Below are positions 1 through 9,286 of a DNA stretch of 64,000 nucleotides, piece by piece. How positions within the stretch are numbered: position 1 is the first letter of the stretch; each line of letters begins with the position of its first letter. A program made the translations under genes and the position numbers. Under the pieces are notes generated by a model, which made no database searches, was not told where the DNA came from, and saw only the letters and a program-made list of their open reading frames with translations. The DNA comes from Paracidovorax wautersii (GTDB lineage: Bacteria > Pseudomonadota > Gammaproteobacteria > Burkholderiales > Burkholderiaceae_C), in contig NZ_FONX01000002.1 of assembly GCF_900113035.1 (NCBI RefSeq), positions 124,001-188,000 of the forward strand, in the 5' to 3' direction.

Positions 1-830
1 AGCGCGACCTGTTCGTGCGCAAGGTGGACACCAACCTCTACGCGGTGGGCATGATCACCGACGTGGGCGAGATCGCCCCCGGCCAGAGCAAGACCGTCGA
101 TGCGCGCCTCTTCGCCGGCCCGCAGATCGAGACCTTGCTGGAAAAGCTCGCCCCCGGGCTGGAGCTGGTCAAGGACTACGGCTGGGTGACCATCCTGGCC
201 AAGCCGCTCTACTGGCTGCTGGAGCAGTTGCACAAGGTGCTGAACAACTGGGGCTGGTCCATCGTGGCGCTGGTGCTGCTGCTGAAGATGGCCTTCTTCT
301 GGCTCAACGCCAAGGCCTACGCCTCCATGGCCAAGATGAAGGCCATCAACCCCAAGATCATGGAGATGCGCGAGCGCCTGAAGGACAAGCCGCAGCAGAT
401 GCAGCAGGAGATGATGCGCATCTACCGCGAGGAGAAGGTCAACCCCATGGGCGGCTGCTTCCCCATCATGATCCAGATCCCCGTGTTCATCGCGCTCTAC
501 TGGGTGCTGCTGTCCAGCGTGGAAATGCGCAACGCGCCCTGGATTGGCTGGATCCACGACCTGTCCTCGCCTGATCCGTACTTCATCCTGCCCCTGCTGA
601 TGACGGCCAGCTCGCTGCTGCAGACCGCCCTCAACCCCGCGCCGCCGGACCCGATGCAGGCCAAGATGATGTGGTTCATGCCGCTGATCTTCAGCGTGAT
701 GTTCTTCTTCTTCCCGGCCGGCCTGGTGCTGTACTGGCTGACGAACAACCTGCTGTCGATCGCGCAGCAGTGGATCATCAACAAGCGCATGGGCGTGCCG
801 CCGCAGTTCAACCTGCCCAAGTTCCGCTGA
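1..830 (+). CDS. yidC: Membrane protein insertase YidC, C-terminal part
   Basis: This is the last 275 residues of YidC, the inner-membrane insertase that works alone or with SecYEG. The reading frame is open from base 3, so the gene begins before the window; the family is about 550 residues long, so the periplasmic half is missing from view. The visible part holds the conserved core: a membrane segment near '[18 protein letters not shown]', the cytoplasmic amphipathic helices with '[16 protein letters not shown]', and two further hydrophobic segments before the basic tail ending in NLPKFR. In most proteobacteria yidC is followed directly by mnmE; here a transporter gene lies between them. Identification is firm. 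Confidence 0.95.
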   Translation, partial: RDLFVRKVDTNLYAVGMITDVGEIAPGQSKTVDARLFAGPQIETLLEKLAPGLELVKDYGWVTILAKPLYWLLEQLHKVLNNWGWSIVALVLLLKMAFFWLNAKAYASMAKMKAINPKIMEMRERLKDKPQQMQQEMMRIYREEKVNPMGGCFPIMIQIPVFIALYWVLLSSVEMRNAPWIGWIHDLSSPDPYFILPLLMTASSLLQTALNPAPPDPMQAKMMWFMPLIFSVMFFFFPAGLVLYWLTNNLLSIAQQWIINKRMGVPPQFNLPKFR

Positions 831-852
831 TACGCCCGTGCTCCAGATTGGT

Positions 853-910
853 GCGCCGCCTGGGCGGCGCGCCATCCGGACAATCCCCAACGGCCGCCCT
901 CGGGCGGCCG
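853..910 (+). terminator. Two GC-rich hairpins after yidC
   Basis: Two perfect stems lie between yidC and the next gene: 853-860 with 863-870 (8 bp) and 891-899 with 902-910 (9 bp). There is no clear T-run, so they may slow or protect the 3' end rather than act as a strong intrinsic terminator. Confidence 0.4.
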
Positions 911-990
911 CTGTCATTTCGGTACGTTCATTGCTAGTCTGCTGGCTTCCCCGACGAAATCCTTTCGTATCCTTTTTGGAGGCCTGATTG

Positions 991-2577
991 ATGAAGCTGC
1001 GTTTGAACCTCTCCCTGGGCGTGGTGGCCCTGGCCGCCTGCATGGCCGTGGGGGCTGCCCAGGCAGCCACCATGCGCTGGGCCGGCGCCAACGACATCCT
1101 CACCGTCGATCCGCACGCCCAGAACCATCAGACGACGCATGCTTTCCTGCAGCAGATCTACGAAGGCCTGGTGCGCTACGACAAGAACTACCAGATCCAG
1201 CCGGCGCTGGCCACCAAGTGGACGCAGATCTCGCCCACGCAGGTGCGCTTCGAACTGCGCCGCGGCGTCAAATTCCACGACGGCGCGCCGTTCACTGCCG
1301 ATGACGTGGTGTTCTCCATCACCCGCGTGATGACGCCGCCGTCCAACATGATCTCCTCGGTGCAGAGCGTCAAGGAGGTCAAGAAGGTCGATGACTTCAC
1401 CGTCGATCTGATCCTCAAGGGCCCCAACCCCGTGCTGCTGCGCGAGCTGACCGAGGCGCGCATCATGAACAAGGCCTGGGCCGAGAAGAACAACTCGGTC
1501 AAGGCGCAGGACTACGCGGGCAAGGAAGAGAACTTCGCCTCGCGCAACGCCAACGGCACCGGCCCCTTCATGCTGGTGGGCTGGCAGCCCGACGTGAAGC
1601 TCACGCTCAAGAAGAACCCGAACTGGTGGGACAAGCCCGCCGGCAACGTCGACGAGGTGGTGTTCACGCCCATCAAGTCGGCCGCCACGCGCACGGCCGC
1701 GCTCATTTCCGGCCAGGTGGACTTCGTGGTCGATCCGCCCCCGCAGGATCTGCCCCGCATGAAGGCCAGCCCCGACCTCAAGCTGGTCGAAGGCGCCGAG
1801 AACCGCACCATCTACCTGGGCCTGGACCAGTTCCGCGACGAACTGCCCGGCGCCGGCACCCCCGGCAAGAACCCGCTCAAGGACAAGCGCGTGCGCCAGG
1901 CGCTCTACCAGGCCATCGACTCGGCCGGCATCCACAGCCGCACCATGCGCAACTTGTCGGTGCCTGCGGGCACCATGGTCGCGCCCATGGTCCACGGCTG
2001 GACCAAGCAGCTCGACGAGCGCGCCTCCAAGTACGACGTGGAAGCCGCCAAGAAGCTGCTGGCCGACGCCGGCTATCCGCAAGGCTTCGCGCTCAAGCTC
2101 GACTGCCCCAACGACCGCTACGTGAACGACGAGGCCATCTGCCAGGCCGTCACGGCGATGTGGACGCGCATCGGCGTCAAGACCACGCTGCAGACCGCGC
2201 CCATGTCCCAGTTCGTCAGCCGCGTGATGAACAACGACGTCAATGCCTACCTCTTCGGCTGGGGTGTGGCGACTTTCGATGCGCTCTATACGCTCGACTC
2301 GCTGATGTCCACCAAGGATGGCAAGACGGCGGCGGGCGTCTACAACGGCGGCCGCATCAGCGATCCCAAGCTCGACGCCACGATCAACCAGATCAAGGTG
2401 GAGATGGACGCGCCCAAGCGCGATGCGCTCATCAACGAGGCGCTGCAGCGCGTCAAAGACGAGTACTACTACCTGCCGCTGCACCACCAGATCCGCCCCT
2501 GGGCCATGCGCAAGGGCGTGGACACGCCGCACCGCGCGGACGACCGCCCGATGCCGACCTGGACGACCATCAACTGA
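991..2577 (+). CDS. ABC transporter substrate-binding protein, family 5 (DppA/OppA-like)
   Basis: A 528-residue periplasmic solute-binding protein of the peptide/nickel family (SBP_bac_5). It has a Sec signal peptide, positively charged then hydrophobic and ending in AAQA near residue 26. The mature part shows the family pattern: 'QIYEGLVRYD', 'LRRGVKFHDGAPFTADDVVFS', and the C-terminal 'LPLHHQIRPWAMRKG'. I chose the ATG at 991 because GGAGG at 978-982 lies 8 bases upstream; a TTG at 988 is possible but worse spaced. No permease or ATPase gene is adjacent, so it must use components encoded elsewhere. The ligand (oligopeptide, dipeptide or other) cannot be told from the sequence. It separates yidC from mnmE and ends at a strong palindromic element. 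Confidence 0.88.
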   Translation: MKLRLNLSLGVVALAACMAVGAAQAATMRWAGANDILTVDPHAQNHQTTHAFLQQIYEGLVRYDKNYQIQPALATKWTQISPTQVRFELRRGVKFHDGAPFTADDVVFSITRVMTPPSNMISSVQSVKEVKKVDDFTVDLILKGPNPVLLRELTEARIMNKAWAEKNNSVKAQDYAGKEENFASRNANGTGPFMLVGWQPDVKLTLKKNPNWWDKPAGNVDEVVFTPIKSAATRTAALISGQVDFVVDPPPQDLPRMKASPDLKLVEGAENRTIYLGLDQFRDELPGAGTPGKNPLKDKRVRQALYQAIDSAGIHSRTMRNLSVPAGTMVAPMVHGWTKQLDERASKYDVEAAKKLLADAGYPQGFALKLDCPNDRYVNDEAICQAVTAMWTRIGVKTTLQTAPMSQFVSRVMNNDVNAYLFGWGVATFDALYTLDSLMSTKDGKTAAGVYNGGRISDPKLDATINQIKVEMDAPKRDALINEALQRVKDEYYYLPLHHQIRPWAMRKGVDTPHRADDRPMPTWTTIN

Positions 2578-2622
2578 GCGGCGACGGCCGGGCCCGCGAG
2601 GGTCTGGTCTGCTCCTGAAACC

Positions 2623-2709
2623 ATAGCTGCCTGCGCAGGCATTCCGGGCGTTGCGATGCGAAATGTGTCGTAGCGGCCCGGATGACCTGCGCAGGCAGCT
2701 ATCTTTTTT
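2623..2709 (+). terminator. 80-nt imperfect palindrome followed by a T-run
   Basis: A perfect 17-bp inverted repeat (2623-2639 with 2686-2702) encloses a further paired stem (2643-2649 with 2676-2682, then 2650-2659 with 2665-2674, including some G-T pairs). Six T follow at 2704-2709. The whole can fold as one long hairpin and should terminate the upstream transporter gene. Each outer arm contains GCGCAGGCAGCTAT, which resembles the 3' half of the dispersed repeat seen elsewhere in the window, so the element may have come from two inverted repeat copies. Confidence 0.7.
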
Positions 2710-2840
2710 GCGGGTGTGGATGTTCCTGCAGGTCCGCCAGGCCAAGGCCTGGGGCAGGGCCTGCAGGTGCGGGGCTATCATCCGCGCTCCGTTTCGCCCT
2801 CGGCCCGCCGGGCCGCCCACTGCCTCTCCATCCCCTCCCC

Positions 2841-4295
2841 ATGCTGCCCCGCCACAACGAACCCATCGCCGCCATCGCCACCGCACCGGGGCGCGGCGCC
2901 GTGGGCATCGTGCGGGTCTCCGGGCCCGGGCTGGGCCCGCTGGTGCAGGCGCTGTGCGGCAGGGCTTTGAAGCCGCGCGAGGCCACCTATCTGCCCTTCC
3001 GCGATGCGGCGGGCCAGCCCATCGACCAGGGCCTGGCGCTCTACTTTCCCGCGCCGCACAGCTATACCGGCGAAGACGTGCTGGAGCTGCAGGCGCACGG
3101 CGGCCCCGTGGTGCTGCAGCTGCTGCTGGCCCGCTGCCTCGAAGCCGCGGCCGCGCCGGATGCCGCCAGCGGCCGCCCGGTGCTGGCCGGCCTGCGCCTG
3201 GCCCAGCCCGGCGAATTCACCGAGCGCGCCTTTCTCAACGACAAGATCGACCTGGCCCAGGCCGAGGCCATCGCCGACCTGATCGACGCCAGCACCGAGG
3301 CCGCCGCCCGCAGCGCCAGCCGCTCGCTGGCCGGCGCCTTCTCGCAGGAGATCCACGCGCTGCGCGATGCGCTCGTGCACCTGCGCATGCTGGTCGAGGC
3401 CACGCTGGACTTTCCCGAAGAGGAAATCGACTTCCTGCGCAAGGCCGACGCCCACGGGCAGCTATCGAATCTGCAGCAGACCCTGGCCGGCGTGATGCGC
3501 CGCGCCAGCCAGGGCGCGCTGCTGCGCGAGGGCATCAAGGTCGTCATCGCGGGCCAGCCCAATGCGGGCAAGAGCTCGCTGCTCAACGCTCTGGCGGGGG
3601 CGGAGCTGGCCATCGTCACGCCGATCGCCGGCACCACGCGCGACAAGGTGCAGCAGACCATCCAGATCGAAGGCGTGCCGCTGCACGTGATCGACACCGC
3701 CGGCCTGCGCGAGAGCGACGACGAGGTGGAGAAGATCGGCATCGCCCGCGCCTGGGACGAGATCGCCGCCGCAGACGCCGTGCTATTCCTGCACGACCTG
3801 AGCCGCGCCGAAACGCCCGAGTACGCGGCGGCCGATGCGCTGATCGCCGGCACCATCGCCCAGAAGCTGCCGGCCAGCGTGCCCGTCATCGACGTGTGGA
3901 ACAAGATCGACCGCGTGGCGCTCGTCGGTGGCGAGGCTGCGGCTGAAGCCGCGGCGGCAGGGCAGGGCGGCGAGCGCAGCCACCCGTCCGTGCGCCTCTC
4001 GGCCCGCACGGGCGAGGGGCTGGACGCGCTGCGCCGGCTGCTGCTGGAAGTCGCCGGCTGGCAGGCCGCGCCCGAGGGCCTCTACATCGCCCGCGCCCGC
4101 CACATCGCCGCGCTGCAGGCGGTGGATGGCCACCTGATGGAAGCGGCCGCGCAGCTGCATGCGGCCGGCCCGGCGCTCGACCTGCTGGCCGAGGAACTGC
4201 GCCTGGCGCAGAACGCGCTCAACGCCATCACCGGCGAATTCACGTCCGACGACCTGCTGGGCGTGATCTTTTCCAGCTTCTGTATCGGCAAGTGA
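2841..4295 (+). CDS. mnmE: tRNA uridine-5-carboxymethylaminomethyl synthesis GTPase MnmE
   Basis: A 484-residue TrmE-Era GTPase that, with MnmG, modifies U34 of certain tRNAs. The N-terminal tetrahydrofolate-binding domain begins '[20 protein letters not shown]'. The inserted G domain shows G1 'GQPNAGKSS', G2 'GTTRD', G3 'DTAGLRE' and G4 'NKID'. The chain ends in the family's C-terminal CIGK with the essential cysteine. It is slightly longer than the E. coli protein (454 residues) because of alanine-rich loops near the G4 region. The ATG at 2841 fits the conserved N terminus; the reading frame is open further upstream but without family similarity. Confidence 0.96.
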   Translation: MLPRHNEPIAAIATAPGRGAVGIVRVSGPGLGPLVQALCGRALKPREATYLPFRDAAGQPIDQGLALYFPAPHSYTGEDVLELQAHGGPVVLQLLLARCLEAAAAPDAASGRPVLAGLRLAQPGEFTERAFLNDKIDLAQAEAIADLIDASTEAAARSASRSLAGAFSQEIHALRDALVHLRMLVEATLDFPEEEIDFLRKADAHGQLSNLQQTLAGVMRRASQGALLREGIKVVIAGQPNAGKSSLLNALAGAELAIVTPIAGTTRDKVQQTIQIEGVPLHVIDTAGLRESDDEVEKIGIARAWDEIAAADAVLFLHDLSRAETPEYAAADALIAGTIAQKLPASVPVIDVWNKIDRVALVGGEAAAEAAAAGQGGERSHPSVRLSARTGEGLDALRRLLLEVAGWQAAPEGLYIARARHIAALQAVDGHLMEAAAQLHAAGPALDLLAEELRLAQNALNAITGEFTSDDLLGVIFSSFCIGK

Positions 4296-4480
4296 GCGGC
4301 GTGAGCGGGCGTGTGCCGCGAGAGCGGGCAGGCCACGCGGCCCGCGGTTGCCGCCGCCCACCATTTCGTCAAAGTTGTAAAAGGACGGAACGCCGCTTGT
4401 GCCTGCGCAGGTTCGCAGGTACGTTGTCGCCGATGCCTCTCGTTCAGCGCCGGCCCCAGGCCTGGGCGCTGTGGCAGCGC

Positions 4481-4500
4481 GGCCCCTCGTCGGGGCCTTT
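4481..4500 (+). terminator. Short hairpin downstream of mnmE
   Basis: GGCCCC (4481-4486) pairs with GGGGCC (4492-4497) around a 5-base loop and is followed by three T. It lies in the 277-base gap after mnmE and is a weak candidate terminator. Confidence 0.35.
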
Positions 4501-4572
4501 CCACTTTTCAGGAGCCCCGCCGGGCCACCCCACCCATTGAATCGATTCCTACGGGCATCGCGAAGGTCAGGC

Positions 4573-5385
4573 ATGTCTTTTTTCCGCTGGCTGACCGGCG
4601 CGCGCAAACCTCCGCGTGCCGGCACCCACCATGCGCAGGGCCACGCGCCTTCACCCGAACCTGCCGCCACGCACCGCAGCGAACGCACGCAGCGCCGCGA
4701 GCTGCTCTACGCCGTGGTGCGCGAGGCCATGATGCGGGCCGCCGTGCTGTCCGCCGGCTACAAGTTCAAGGTGCTGTCGCTGGACCAGCGCGGCCAGCAG
4801 TTCATGGTGATGGTCGATCTCGGCCGCGAATACGGCGGAGAGACCGTGCGGCTGAGCGCGATCGAGGCGCTGATCGTGCAGACGGCCCACACGCGTTTCG
4901 GCATCGGCGTGACGGCGGTCTATTGGCGCATCAACGACCAGCTCGGCGCTGGCGTGCCCACCGCTGCCCTGGGAGTCTTGGCCGGTTCCAGGCACGCTGC
5001 CGCTGCCGCAGCCCGGTCCGCAGCACCGGCGCCCTCGGCCGCCCATGACCCGGCCCGTGCGGCGCAGGGCGGGCCGCCGGTGCCGGCCGGCGCTGCGGCG
5101 GGTGCGGGGGGCTTCGAGCCCATCGGCGCGGACGAGGTCGAGGCGTTCAAGCGGGCCCTGCAGTCCGCGTCCTCGGGCCGCGCGGGAAACGGCGGGGTAC
5201 GGCCATCCGCGTCCGCGCCCGCTTCACAGGCGCCGCAGCCACCGTCGGGTGGGGTACGCATCGGGCCGCTGCGGGCGCGCGATGCCGCGGGGCGCACGGG
5301 CTTCGAAGACACGCAGGCATCGGCCCCGCAGGCGCCGCCGAGCTGGCCGGACCATCTCAGCAAGAGCCAGTTCGGCGATCTCTGA
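4573..5385 (+). CDS. Hypothetical protein with Ala/Pro-rich C-terminal half
   Basis: A 270-residue protein I do not recognise. Residues about 35-120 look like a folded domain with alternating strands and helices ('LLYAVVREAMMRAAVLSAGYKFKVLSLD', 'GGETVRLSAIEALIVQTA'). The remainder is low in complexity, rich in Ala, Pro, Gly and Ser, and probably disordered, ending in a short conserved-looking 'WPDHLSKSQFGDL'. There is no signal peptide or membrane segment, so it is probably cytoplasmic. The ATG at 4573 was chosen because the upstream extension does not look like coding sequence. It is convergent with apt. No function is proposed. Confidence 0.7.
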   Translation: MSFFRWLTGARKPPRAGTHHAQGHAPSPEPAATHRSERTQRRELLYAVVREAMMRAAVLSAGYKFKVLSLDQRGQQFMVMVDLGREYGGETVRLSAIEALIVQTAHTRFGIGVTAVYWRINDQLGAGVPTAALGVLAGSRHAAAAAARSAAPAPSAAHDPARAAQGGPPVPAGAAAGAGGFEPIGADEVEAFKRALQSASSGRAGNGGVRPSASAPASQAPQPPSGGVRIGPLRARDAAGRTGFEDTQASAPQAPPSWPDHLSKSQFGDL

Positions 5386-5391
5386 GCCTGC

Positions 5392-5427
5392 GTCCGGGCC
5401 TGTGCCTGCGCTCGCGCAGGGCCGGAC
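5392..5427. terminator. Hairpin between convergent genes
   Basis: GTCCGG/CCGGAC (5392-5397 with 5422-5427) encloses CCTGCG/CGCAGG (5405-5410 with 5415-5420). It lies between the stop codons of two convergent genes and could serve both strands; there is no T-run. Confidence 0.45.
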
Positions 5428-5430
5428 GCG

Positions 5431-5985
5431 TCAGTGGCCGGTGAAGTCCACCAGCGTGAAGAGCGGCAGCCCGGCCTCGGTGAGGCGCCGGGAGCCGCCC
5501 AGTTCGGGCAGGTCCACGATGGCGGCGCCTTCGGTCACGGTGGCGCCCAGCTTTTCCAGCAGGTTCTTGCCGGCCATCATGGTGCCGCCGGTGGCGATCA
5601 GGTCGTCGATCAGCAGCACCCGGTCGCCGGGCTTGACGGCGTCGGCATGCAGCTCGACGGTGGCGCTGCCGTATTCCAGCTCGTAGGTCTCCTCGACCGT
5701 GGTGAAGGGCAGCTTGCCCTTCTTGCGGATCGGCACGAAGCCCACGTTCAGCTCGTAGGCCACCACCGCGCCCAGGATGAAGCCGCGCGCATCCAGGCCT
5801 GCCACCACGTCGGGCCGCAGGGCGCGGTCCATGTAGCGATGCACGAAGGCGTCGATCAGCACGCGGAAGACCTTCGGGTCCTGCAGCAGCGGGGTGATGT
5901 CGCGGAACTGCACGCCCGGCGCCGGCCAGTCGGGCACCGTGCGGATGTGCTGGCGCAGGTAGTGGTTGACGCTGAATTGCTGCAT
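5431..5985 (-). CDS. apt: Adenine phosphoribosyltransferase
   Basis: A 184-residue type I phosphoribosyltransferase that converts adenine and PRPP to AMP in purine salvage. The PRPP-binding signature '[13 protein letters not shown]' is complete, and the adenine-site region '[16 protein letters not shown]' near the N terminus is typical of Apt. Length matches the family. I placed the start at 5985 (MQQFSV); the frame runs further upstream, but those residues do not resemble the family. The gene is divergent from the large c-di-GMP gene, with only about 165 bases between the starts. Confidence 0.95.
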   Translation of the reverse strand: MQQFSVNHYLRQHIRTVPDWPAPGVQFRDITPLLQDPKVFRVLIDAFVHRYMDRALRPDVVAGLDARGFILGAVVAYELNVGFVPIRKKGKLPFTTVEETYELEYGSATVELHADAVKPGDRVLLIDDLIATGGTMMAGKNLLEKLGATVTEGAAIVDLPELGGSRRLTEAGLPLFTLVDFTGH

Positions 5986-6149
5986 GGACAGAGGGGTGTG
6001 GGGCAAAGGGGCGGGTCGATGGACCGCAGGCGGGCCGCCAGTGTAAACAGCCACGATGCCCATCGCATAATGGCCGCTCAAGGCAGCCGGCAACGCTGCC
6101 TGGGCGCTGCATGGCCCCTTTGTTTCCCTGGATGAAAGCTCGGCAATCC

Positions 6150-9100
6150 ATGCCTGTCTCGGTACTGCTCGTCGATGGCGACTCCTCCCATTCCCAAGGC
6201 CTTGTGCGCGCCCTCGCCGACGCATGGCTGGGCTGGCGGGTGGACGTCGTGCCCACGGTGGCCGGTGCCTGGCAGCGGCTGGCGGTTGGCGGCATCGACG
6301 TCATCCTGGCGGCAGAGCAGCTCGCCGACGGCAACGCCTTCGACGTGCTGGAGATGGCGCACGGCATTCCCGTGATCGTGGCCGTGCCGGAAGACGGCGC
6401 GGCCCGCGCCGCCACGGCGCTGCGGCACGGCTTTCGCGATTTCATCGTGCGCGATGATGAGCATGCCTACCTGCTGACGGTGCCCGCGCAGATCGAGGAG
6501 GTGCTGGAGCAGTCCTGCAGCGTGCTGGCGCGCGAGGCCACCCAGACCCTCCAGGCGCGCCAGCACCGGCTGCTGAACGCCATGTCCCGCGCGCAGTCGC
6601 TGTTCATCGACGGCCAGGCCTCCGCCGCCTTCACGCTGCTGCTGCAGGAGCTTTTGGGCCATACCTCCAGCCCCTGCGGCTTCCTGGCGTGCGTGCTCTC
6701 GCCCGGCGAGGCCGACCCCGGCCCGCCCGGCAGCCGTGTCCTGCGCCTCTTGGTCCAGGCGGGGCAGTGGCCGAGCGGGTACACGGCGCCTGGCAGGGGC
6801 GAGGAGTGGGCGGTGATGGAGCCGGCCCATCCCACGGGCGCCGGCAGCGCCGCGGCCGGGGTGCTGGCGCGCGCGCTGGCCAGCCGTTCGGCGGTCGTGC
6901 ACAACGACGCGGCTTCGCCGTGCCCGGCCGATGACTGGCCCGGCGGCAGGCCTTTCCCGGGCACCTGCTGCGCCCAGGCCCTGCGGGTGGGCGAAGAGCC
7001 GGTCGTGCTGCTGCTGCTGGCCGGGCGCACGAGCGGCTACGCCGCCGAGCTGCCGCGCGCCCTGCAGCCCCTGTTGAGCTCCCTGGTGCAGATGGAGATG
7101 GCGCAGCGCGCCCAGGCGGCGCGGCGCAGCGTCGAAGAGCAGCTGGCGCGCACCACGGCCCTGCTGGTGGAAAAGACCCAGGTGCTGGAGAGCACGCTCG
7201 ACTTCATGGACCAGGGCATCACCAACGTCAATGCCGAGGGCCGCATCTGCATCTTCAACCGCCGCTACCTGGAACTGCTGGAGATGCCCGAGGACATGAT
7301 GTCCCGCCGGCCCCGGGTCGAGGAGGTCGTGCGCTTCCAGGCCGCGCGGGGCGATTTCGGCCCCGACTTCCAGCACGTGGATGCCAGCGGCCGCGACTAC
7401 GTGCGCAGCGAGCATGCCGCGCAGGGCGTGCCGCTGCAGATGCCGGCCAGCTACGTGCGCCGCACGCACACCGGGCGCCATGTCGAGGTCCGCACCCGCC
7501 AGCTGCCCAGCGGCGGGCGCGTGCGCAGCTTCACCGACGTCACCGATTTCATCGCCGCCCAGGAGGCCCTGCGCACCAGCGAGGCGCGCTGGCGCAGCCT
7601 GACGCAGCTGTCGTCCGACTGGTACTGGGAGCAGGACACGCAATTTCGCTTCGTGCGCGTGGAAGGCGCGAACCGCCTGATCACCGGCCTGGAGTCGAAC
7701 GACATCATGGGCAAGACCCCATGGGAGCTGTCCGACTTCGGCATGTCGCAAGAGCGCTGGCAGGCCCATCGGGCCCAGCTGCAGGCCCGCGAGGTCTTCT
7801 ACGACCTGGAGATCGAATATTCCATGCCGGATGGATCGACCATCTGGGTGTCGGTCAGCGGCGAGCCGTTCTATGGTGCCGATGGCAGCTTCCTCGGCTA
7901 CCGGGGGGTGGGCCGCAACGTCTCCGACCGCAAGCGCGCCGAGGCGCAGATCGAGCGCCTGGCTTTCTTCGACGAACTCACCGGCCTGCCCAACCGCCGC
8001 CTGCTGATGGACCGCATGGAACGCGTGCTGGCCACGGGCGCGCGCATGGGCCAGTACGGCGCCCTGTTGTTCCTGGACCTGGACAACTTCAAGGGCATCA
8101 ACGACACGCTGGGCCACGAATGGGGCGACCAGCTCCTGCAGCAGGCGGCCCTGCGGCTGTCCGGCAGCGTGCGCGCCAGCGACACCGTGGCCCGCCTGGG
8201 CGGCGACGAGTTCGTGGTGGTGCTCTCGGGCCTGCCGGACGACGAGGCCCAGGCGGTCATCGAAGTCCGCGCCCTGGGCCAGAAGCTGCTGGAGCTGCTG
8301 AACCAGCCCTATCTGCTGGACGGCCGCGAGATCCACAACACGGCCAGCATCGGCACCGCGCTGTTCCACGGCCGCGAGGAAACCACGCACGATTTGCTCA
8401 AGCGCGCCGACCTGGCCATGTACCAGGCCAAGGCCCAGGGCCGCAACACCCTGTGCTTCTTCGACCCGCAGATGCAGACCACCGCCAATGCCCGCTCGGC
8501 GCTGGAGGCGGACATCCGGCTCGGGCTGCAGCGGGCGGAGTTTTTGCCCCATTACCAGCCCGTGGTGGATGCCGAAGGCCGCGTGCTGGGCGCCGAGGCC
8601 CTGGTGCGCTGGCGCCATCCGCAGCGCGGCATGGTGCCGCCCTACGAATTCATCCAGGTGGCCGAACAGACCGGGCTCATCATGCCGCTGGGCCAGCTGA
8701 TGCTGCGCACCGCCTGCCTGCAGCTGGCCGACTGGTCGCTGCGGCCCGAGACCGCGGAGTGGACGGTGTCGGTCAACGTCAGCGCGCACGAGTTCCGCCA
8801 TCCGGACTTCGTGCAGCAGGTGACGGCCGCGCTGCAGGAAAGCGGCGCCAGCCCCCGGCGCCTGAAGATCGAGCTGACCGAAAGCCTGCTGCTGCACGAC
8901 GTGGAAGACACCATCGCCAAGATGCAGGAGCTGCGCGCCCAGGGCGTGGGCTTTTCGCTGGACGACTTCGGCACCGGCTACTCGTCGCTCGCCTACCTCA
9001 AGCGTCTGCCGCTGGACCAGCTCAAGATCGACCAGAGCTTCGTGCGCGACGTGCTCACCGACCCCAACGACGCGGCCATCGCCTGCACCATCGTCGCGCT

Positions 9101-9245
9101 GGCGCACAGCCTGGGGCTGGACGTGGTGGCCGAGGGCGTGGAGACGGAGGGCCAGCGCGAATTCCTGCTGCGCAACGGCTGCCGGCGCTTCCAGGGCTAT
9201 CTGTTCGGGCGGCCCGCGCCGGCGGAACAGATGCTGGCCGCGTAG
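6150..9245 (+). CDS. Receiver-like / PAS / GGDEF / EAL c-di-GMP turnover protein
   Basis: A protein of about 1,030 residues that could make or degrade cyclic di-GMP. Order: a CheY-like domain (residues 1-120), a linker with a possible sensor region, a PAS domain near 345-400, a second PAS near 480-595, GGDEF near 615-780 and EAL near 795-1030. The GGDEF motif is intact ('RLGGDEF') with an RASD inhibitory site five residues before it. The EAL motif 'GAEALVRW', 'TESLLLHD', 'DDFGTGYSS' and 'VAEGVE' keep the known catalytic residues, so both activities are possible. The receiver lacks the phospho-acceptor: '[12 protein letters not shown]' has Ala where Asp is expected. Start is uncertain; ATGs at 6111, 6132 and 6150 are in frame, and 6150 ([10 protein letters not shown]) best fits the receiver fold. 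Confidence 0.9.
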   Translation: MPVSVLLVDGDSSHSQGLVRALADAWLGWRVDVVPTVAGAWQRLAVGGIDVILAAEQLADGNAFDVLEMAHGIPVIVAVPEDGAARAATALRHGFRDFIVRDDEHAYLLTVPAQIEEVLEQSCSVLAREATQTLQARQHRLLNAMSRAQSLFIDGQASAAFTLLLQELLGHTSSPCGFLACVLSPGEADPGPPGSRVLRLLVQAGQWPSGYTAPGRGEEWAVMEPAHPTGAGSAAAGVLARALASRSAVVHNDAASPCPADDWPGGRPFPGTCCAQALRVGEEPVVLLLLAGRTSGYAAELPRALQPLLSSLVQMEMAQRAQAARRSVEEQLARTTALLVEKTQVLESTLDFMDQGITNVNAEGRICIFNRRYLELLEMPEDMMSRRPRVEEVVRFQAARGDFGPDFQHVDASGRDYVRSEHAAQGVPLQMPASYVRRTHTGRHVEVRTRQLPSGGRVRSFTDVTDFIAAQEALRTSEARWRSLTQLSSDWYWEQDTQFRFVRVEGANRLITGLESNDIMGKTPWELSDFGMSQERWQAHRAQLQAREVFYDLEIEYSMPDGSTIWVSVSGEPFYGADGSFLGYRGVGRNVSDRKRAEAQIERLAFFDELTGLPNRRLLMDRMERVLATGARMGQYGALLFLDLDNFKGINDTLGHEWGDQLLQQAALRLSGSVRASDTVARLGGDEFVVVLSGLPDDEAQAVIEVRALGQKLLELLNQPYLLDGREIHNTASIGTALFHGREETTHDLLKRADLAMYQAKAQGRNTLCFFDPQMQTTANARSALEADIRLGLQRAEFLPHYQPVVDAEGRVLGAEALVRWRHPQRGMVPPYEFIQVAEQTGLIMPLGQLMLRTACLQLADWSLRPETAEWTVSVNVSAHEFRHPDFVQQVTAALQESGASPRRLKIELTESLLLHDVEDTIAKMQELRAQGVGFSLDDFGTGYSSLAYLKRLPLDQLKIDQSFVRDVLTDPNDAAIACTIVALAHSLGLDVVAEGVETEGQREFLLRNGCRRFQGYLFGRPAPAEQMLAA

Positions 9246-9286
9246 CGGCAACCCCCGCCCGTTCGGCCCTTGGCCTGCGCGGCGCG

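Noticed and set aside
934-2886. A 650-codon open frame on the minus strand opposite the transporter gene
   Set aside because: It is a shadow of the GC-rich plus-strand gene: Arg/His/Gly/Val-rich, no known motifs, and the plus strand encodes a complete solute-binding protein.
3455-3480. A copy of the dispersed repeat inside mnmE (CAGCTATC with a rare CTA codon)
   Set aside because: Only a 7-base word and one GCGC match at the right spacing; the encoded residues fit a natural variable loop, so chance similarity is likely.
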